From assembly GCF_003255815.1 (NCBI RefSeq), contig NC_037674.1, positions 2,998,986-3,062,985 of the forward strand: DNA of 64,000 bases, written 5' to 3'. Shown here one piece after another: positions 59,197 through 64,000 of the stretch. Both the position numbers and the translations under genes were made by a program. The notes below the pieces were generated by a model. The model saw only the letters and a list, made by a program, of their open reading frames with translations. It was not told the origin of the DNA and searched no databases. This DNA is from Theropithecus gelada. Taxonomy: Eukaryota > Chordata > Mammalia > Primates > Cercopithecidae. The first letter of the stretch is position 1. The number at the start of each line of letters is the position of its first letter.

Positions 59197-59311
59197 AGTG
59201 CACATGCACACACATGTGTGCACACACACACGTGTGCACACACACAGATGCACATAGACACACATACATGCAAATGGACACATAAACACATGCACACACA
59301 TGCACACCACA
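59197..59311 (+). repeat. CA/TG-rich tract (alternating purine-pyrimidine)
   Basis: Mixed CACA, TGTGCACA and CATACATG runs following the Alu end. Confidence 0.93.
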
Positions 59312-59343
59312 CCTTTGACAACTTGTTCCAGTGTTAAGTCATT

Positions 59344-59565
59344 ATCTTAGTCCATTTGCTACAACAAAATACCATAAACTCAGTGGCTTATAAAGAGCAG
59401 AAATGTATTTCTCCCCATTCTGAAGGTTGGGACGTCCAAGATCAAGGCACAGCAGGTTTGGTGTCTGGTGAGGGCCCATCGTCCGGTCCATAGATGGCAC
59501 TTTCTCACTGGGTCTTCGCATAGGGGAAGGAACTAGCCAGCTCTCTATACTCCTGCTGCCTTTTT
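59344..59565 (-). mobile_element. MLT1-type MaLR LTR, antisense, truncated
   Basis: 'tagtccatttgctacaacaa' to '...ggtgagggcccatcgtcc' matches the start of the copy at 1896 and the reversed end of 54018-54417. Confidence 0.7.
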
Positions 59566-60836
59566 GCTTGACCCAAAGTGGAAAACCCAGAAGACATCCC
59601 AAAGGATCCAATGTGTCCTCAGTGCGCTGCCTGCACAGTTGTGCCTATACAGCCTGCTTTCTTCAGGGATGCAGAGGACTGGCCTTACCTCCATGCCCAC
59701 CAGCTCTATTGGGCCCAGTCTGTGTATCAAACCAAAGCTCAAGAAATGCTTGCTGGTGATGACGACATCAGGAGAGCAAATGGGCTGTTTTCTGGATTTT
59801 TCCAAATGAGTCACCATTTTAATCAGGGCCTCACTACTTGCCCAGTTTAGAATTTTTCTAAAAGGAGTTTTGTCCTCAACATGGAAACTCAGAAAGTTGG
59901 GGCTTTTGAATTAAAAAGAAAAAAAAAATCAAGAAAGAAAGGATCTTTTTTTTTTGCAATAGATCATCCAGACACTGTTACATTTTCACTATGGTGTACC
60001 AGAAAAGAAGGTTTTTTTTTTTTTCTTTTTTAAGTTAAAATAAACTCACCACGGCCTTATAATCTATTTATAAGGTCCTCCCAGTCTGCCTGATTGTCTC
60101 TTCCCATTATTATAAAGTCATCTTTGGTCCCAGTTTGTATAATACAGAGAATTGCTCACCTGCAGTTATTTGGGTCTGGACATTGTCCCCTCGGTGCGAG
60201 GCGGCTTTTATGAAACTAAGGCTCATGCAGACTGAATGCAGTCTTGCACCGGGCACAGGATTTAAATAGAACACAGGACTGAGAGAGGGCGGTGGGGCGG
60301 GCTTTCCTTTGTTCTAGGAGCCTGGGGGGAAGGAGAAGCCCCCTCCTGCCCTGCAGGCCTTGCGGCAGGCTCTCTCCCTCTCCGCCCAGTCCGTGGGCTT
60401 CCTTCTTTCCCCTCCTGCCCAGTGTGGTCAGGCCATTCCTGGTGTGATTTCCAAGGATGTCAAGGGCAGCCCTGGCCCGTTTCCCCAGTAACAGAGACTG
60501 GCCTTGGGAGAAGAGGAGCGGCCTCTCCCCGTGATCTCTGTAGCCCTCCCTTCAGTGCCCGGAGCCAGGCGCCCAAGCCCAGCGCTGCCAAGTTTCCTCC
60601 ACATCACACGTGGTCTCAACTTCCCGGGCTCCTCGGCCTGGTGGTTATTCAGGAGCTGAGTCACCAGGGCCCTTGTGGTCGGTGTCTCCATCACTGATCA
60701 CTGGCTTCCCATGTCGGTCCCATTCATATTTTCTCTCTTCATCTCCTGGGAGTCCTAGCTGCGTCTGAGATTTCATGGAAAGGGTTATATTGACAATTTG
60801 CATTTAGAAATATTATTTTTCTCCTTTTAAAAATAG
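59566..60836. other. Intergenic sequence with GC-rich core
   Basis: 60180-60620 is GC-rich. A TTTAAATA at 60261 and a GC box (GGGGCGGGCT) at 60294 are the only promoter-like motifs noted. No gene seen. Confidence 0.4.
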
Positions 60837-60955
60837 TTCTTTCTTTCTTTTTCTTTTTCTTTCTTTCTTTTTCTCTTTCTTTCTCTTTCTTTCTTTCTTT
60901 GCTTTCTTTCTCTTTTTTTTTCTTTCCTTCTTTCTTCCTTTTCTTTTTTTTCTTT
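60837..60955 (+). repeat. (TTTC)n pyrimidine tract
   Basis: About 120 bases with almost no purines, adjoining the T-side of the next Alu, from whose tail it probably grew. Confidence 0.95.
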
Positions 60956-61175
60956 TTTGAGACAGAGTCTCACTCGGTCACCCAGGCTGGAGTGCAGCAG
61001 CATGATCTTGGCTCACTGCAACCTCTGCCTCCCTGGCTCAAGCAATTCTCCTGCCTCAACAGCCCTCCCCCCAATCCCACCCCCCAGTAGCTGGGACTAT
61101 AGGTGAGTGCTACCGTGCCCGGTTAATTTTTGTGTTTTTGGTAAAGACAGGGTTTCACCATGTTGCCCAGGCTAG
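60956..61175 (-). mobile_element. Alu, antisense, truncated
   Basis: Reversed right arm and part of the left arm, stopping near 61175. It has a C-rich insertion at 61065-61085. Confidence 0.87.
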
Positions 61176-62471
61176 AAAAAGAGTATTTTCTATTGTCTTC
61201 ACAAAAATAATGACTGTGAGGCTTAAGAAAAAACGGGGGCTTTTATGCCTCTTTCAGAGTCAGGGGAACCTAAAACCAGCTAGAAGGCAAAATACTGACG
61301 TCCACACAATGGAACAAAGAGGGTCTTGGCTCTTTCCTCGAAACCAGGGATTCCCAGCTGTAAGTTTGCAGACCCCAGGAAGCCACAGATTGCAAAGTGG
61401 CTTCAAATTAGTGCACCAGGCCCTCTGTAGATGGAAAGGAGGGTGCCTGCAGGCATGCACTGCTGTTTCATTAACATAAGGTGAATTCTTTCTGAACAGT
61501 AGCTTTGGATGTTATCTATTTTCTCAATTGGCAGATACTAAAAGAATACTTCTCGACTAGGGCATGTCCACATGCTTGTTTCCCTCTCATTCCAAAGGGC
61601 TCCTCATGAGGGGCTGCAAATTCCAGGGAAGGGCCAGAGGCTTAGCATCACCATTTCGCAGAGTGTGGTGTGCACCCAACCGCTGACGCACAGGACAATT
61701 TTAGGGACTCCATGGGCAACATCTTTTAGTTAAGTACGGTAGCTTCCTTTTTTGATAGCACGTATTGATTGTTTTGTTTTTTAAAAAGAATATTCAGTAT
61801 GTGTTGTTCTCCCCATGTGTCCTGAACTTAACATAAAAATTGAAGGGAAAAAAAGAATATTCAAGTAGAAGTGTGGGTTGATGTAAAGAGAAGGCAGGTA
61901 GATACGTGGCTTGGCAATTTTTGGGGAAGTGCTAATTGCAGGCAGGAAGGACATCTGTATGCTGAGGAAGGAAGAGTTGGTAAAATTAATACGTTACAAT
62001 CCCTGGGATGTGTGATGTCCTGTGCACAAGTGTCTGTGTGTGGTGGGGCCAGCGGTTGGATAGTTGAGCAGGTCCCCGGTCCCATGACTCCTACAGCCTC
62101 CCCAAGGACACCGCAGTGAGGACAGTGGCAGAAAAGAAAAGCCCATGGACAGTTCTGCCAACCATTCATCTCCACAACACATCCACCCGCTGAGGACCCC
62201 TCAGCACCCAAACCAGAGATTCCTCCTGCTCCCACAGGCCAGGGCGGGCTCAGAGTCTGCAAGCTCCCCTAGGCAATGATGCATAAGGATGAACGTGAAA
62301 GACGTGAAGGAAAAAGTTCTCTCTATCCCCAAAGACACACCATTTTCACCATCACCAGGCTTTCAAATCCAAGACTCTGTCTTGGAGTTTTGATCCTCGC
62401 AGGATATTCCCTTTTTCTGAGGTTAAAAGAGTTTGCACCTTCACAGCAACTCAGACTTGAATATGGAACTC
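61176..62471. other. Intergenic sequence, no gene seen
   Basis: Apparently unique sequence; minus-strand open frame of 133 codons (61861-62262) without recognisable domain. Confidence 0.5.
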
Positions 62472-62945
62472 TGCTGAGACCAGCTTGGTTGTGGAGACCC
62501 TAACCCAGTGGCACTAGAGGAATTAAGACAAAGACACAGAAATAGGCTCAGAGTGGGAATCAGGGGCTGACGCCTTCGGAGTTGAGAGCCACGAACAGAG
62601 TTTGACTCACAGATTTATTAATAGAAAGCCAGTGATGAGCGTAGTTTCTCTAGATTATAGATTAACTAAAAGCATTCCTAGTGAGGAGCAGGGAAACAGG
62701 CTCTGGCGGATTATCTGCAGCAAAAGCACGTTGTTAAGGCACAGGCCACTCCTGCTATTGTTTGTGGTTTGAGCAGTTTTCCACTCCGAGCGGCCCAGCT
62801 TGTCCTTGTCCTGCTCCAGTAAACCAACAGCTTCTAGCAGTGTGTGTAATAGCCATCACGAGCATGTCCCATTGCTGCAGAAATGCTGTTTATGGCCAGT
62901 TTTTTTCAGGCCTGTTTAGGACAGGCTGAGGGCTTGCTACCAGCA
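62472..62945 (-). mobile_element. 3' LTR of a HERV-K-class provirus, antisense
   Basis: On the minus strand it starts TGCTGGTAGCAAGCC after a purine-rich AAAGGGGGA tract (62946-62954) and ends near 62472 with ...CTCAGCA. AATAAA lies on the minus strand near 62615-62622. About 474 bp. The LTR type may be MER9-like (HML-3), but this is not certain. Confidence 0.7.
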
Positions 62946-62975
62946 TGTCCCCCTTTATTTATTTATTTATATTTT
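62946..62975 (-). other. Polypurine tract
   Basis: On the minus strand an A-rich run ends in AAAGGGGGA right before the LTR, the place where plus-strand primer forms in retroviruses. Confidence 0.6.
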
Positions 62976-64000
62976 TTTTGCAAAGGGATAAAGGCAAAGG
63001 CAGCTTCGTCATAGTGGGCTACTTCTTGCAGGATTTGGGATCCACATCTGCAGACTACACAAAGACAAAAACCACAGATTAAAAGCACAATCACCATTGA
63101 AATCAGAGCCTCCAAGTGTCTTGATCCATTTTAACCAGTTAATAGCTGCTAATCTGTCTGCAGCTCCTTCAAGCACTTCAGCTCCTGGCATTAGCATCAG
63201 ATATGCCTGAGAGGCTTGAGATAATTGCTCCTTCAGTTTTGCAATATCCAAAGGTAAATTTCCAGTATGAACCTTTAAATGTCTGTTAACTCTTTGCCAC
63301 TCATGCTCTGTTTCATTCTACTGTTGAGGAGTAATGCAAAAATCAGAAATATTCCAATCACATTGTAACTGCATTCTATATTCTAGACTAACTACTCAAT
63401 CTCCTGGCCACATTACAGTTTGTTGGAGATCATCGATTTGATTAGTTAGTTTCTGGTCTGTATTAGTTTGGGAATTCCACAGCGGAGTAGAATTTTTCTG
63501 CCAATTATTTACATAGTCTGCTGTTTGAACTGTGAAATGCAAAGAAACTCCAGCTGCCGCGGCAATAGCTGTAACAGCAATCAATCCCATAATGACTAAA
63601 ATTAAAGTGGCAATTTAATGCCAAGAGCACCTCAAAATCTTTTGAAGAATTTCGTAATAATATGCACAGAAGGAGAGGCTTTCCAAGGAGGGGAAAGCTT
63701 TACAGGTATCCATACTCCTTCTTGGGCTCTTAACCACTAAAATAGAATGATCAGTATTACACAAGGAAGAATTCACACAAGAAAATAATCTACATTCTTG
63801 ACAAGTCACATCAAAAAGCTCCTCTTTTTGAGCTGAAGTATAGCTCAAAAAAACACTTGATCTATGGAGATCAAGATTTAAATCACCCACTACAAACAGG
63901 AAAAGAGGCCTTATTGTCAGTCCTGACTTGGCTGCAACCGGGGGTGTCCTCGGATCCCTCCCAAAATATCTTCCTTGGCATCTGGCTCATGATAAGGTTT
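62976..64000 (-). pseudogene. Defective env remnant, betaretrovirus-like (HERV-K/HML), antisense
   Basis: Three minus-strand open segments (63890-63615, 63590-63396, 63251-63009) lie in one reading frame, separated by in-frame stops, for example at 63617-63615 and 63398-63396. They read as the C-terminal part of a surface and transmembrane envelope protein of the HML group (fusion-peptide-like Ala-rich stretch, then a coiled-coil-like Gln/Asn-rich segment, then the membrane-proximal region). The frame is kept and damage seems to be mainly point mutation, so the copy cannot encode an intact envelope. The rest of the provirus lies beyond the right edge. Confidence 0.8.

Noticed and set aside
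62976..64000. Intact endogenous envelope gene
   Set aside because: In-frame stops separate the segments, so no full-length protein can be made from this copy.

Overview
The window is nuclear DNA from an Old World monkey, probably a macaque-like cercopithecine. It has spliced exons in a vertebrate P-type ATPase, dense Alu and L1 elements, MaLR and ERV LTRs, and young AluY copies with the right-arm change (around 7050) seen in Old World monkey AluY subfamilies. The genus is inference. There are no prokaryotic features, no CRISPR array and no tRNA or rRNA gene that I can support.

The left 27 kb is the 3' part of ATP10A, a class 5 P4-ATPase (lipid flippase heavy chain), read on the + strand. Nine coding exons (3395-3579, 9359-9686, 12766-12842, 16684-16809, 20953-21153, 23335-23415, 23495-23599, 24089-24276, 24423-25041) join in frame into the last 636 residues. 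They cover the P-domain from the TGDK motif onward, the GDGAND hinge, membrane segments 5-10 and the cytosolic C-tail with its stop codon. All internal introns are GT-AG except 9687-12765, which starts with GC inside a near-perfect AG|GCAAGT donor and splits the first Gly codon of GDGAND. The 3' UTR probably runs to either about 25680 or about 27055.

From about 27 kb to the right edge I find no host protein-coding gene. In the human genome the sequence 3' of ATP10A is the long interval towards UBE3A in the imprinted 15q11-q13 domain; I assume the same order here. This interval holds Alu copies in both orientations, old L1 pieces, L2/MIR remnants, MaLR (MLT1-type) LTRs, an ERV1-type LTR, a solo HERV-9/LTR12-type LTR (47037-47798) with a 4-bp target duplication, and at the right edge the 3' end of a defective antisense betaretrovirus-like (HERV-K/HML) provirus with its LTR (62472-62945). 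Simple-sequence tracts include a G-quadruplex-prone (GGGGA)n run, a 160-bp purine tract, a long CA/TG tract and an AT-rich palindromic tract.

The points most worth a second look are the GC-AG intron, an unannotated CpG-dense patch split by an Alu (44880-45725), a pair of inverted chimeric Alu/unknown units 1.5 kb apart (57048-57356 and 58881-59195), and the antisense-facing solo LTR12. I did not find a clearly new multi-gene system.
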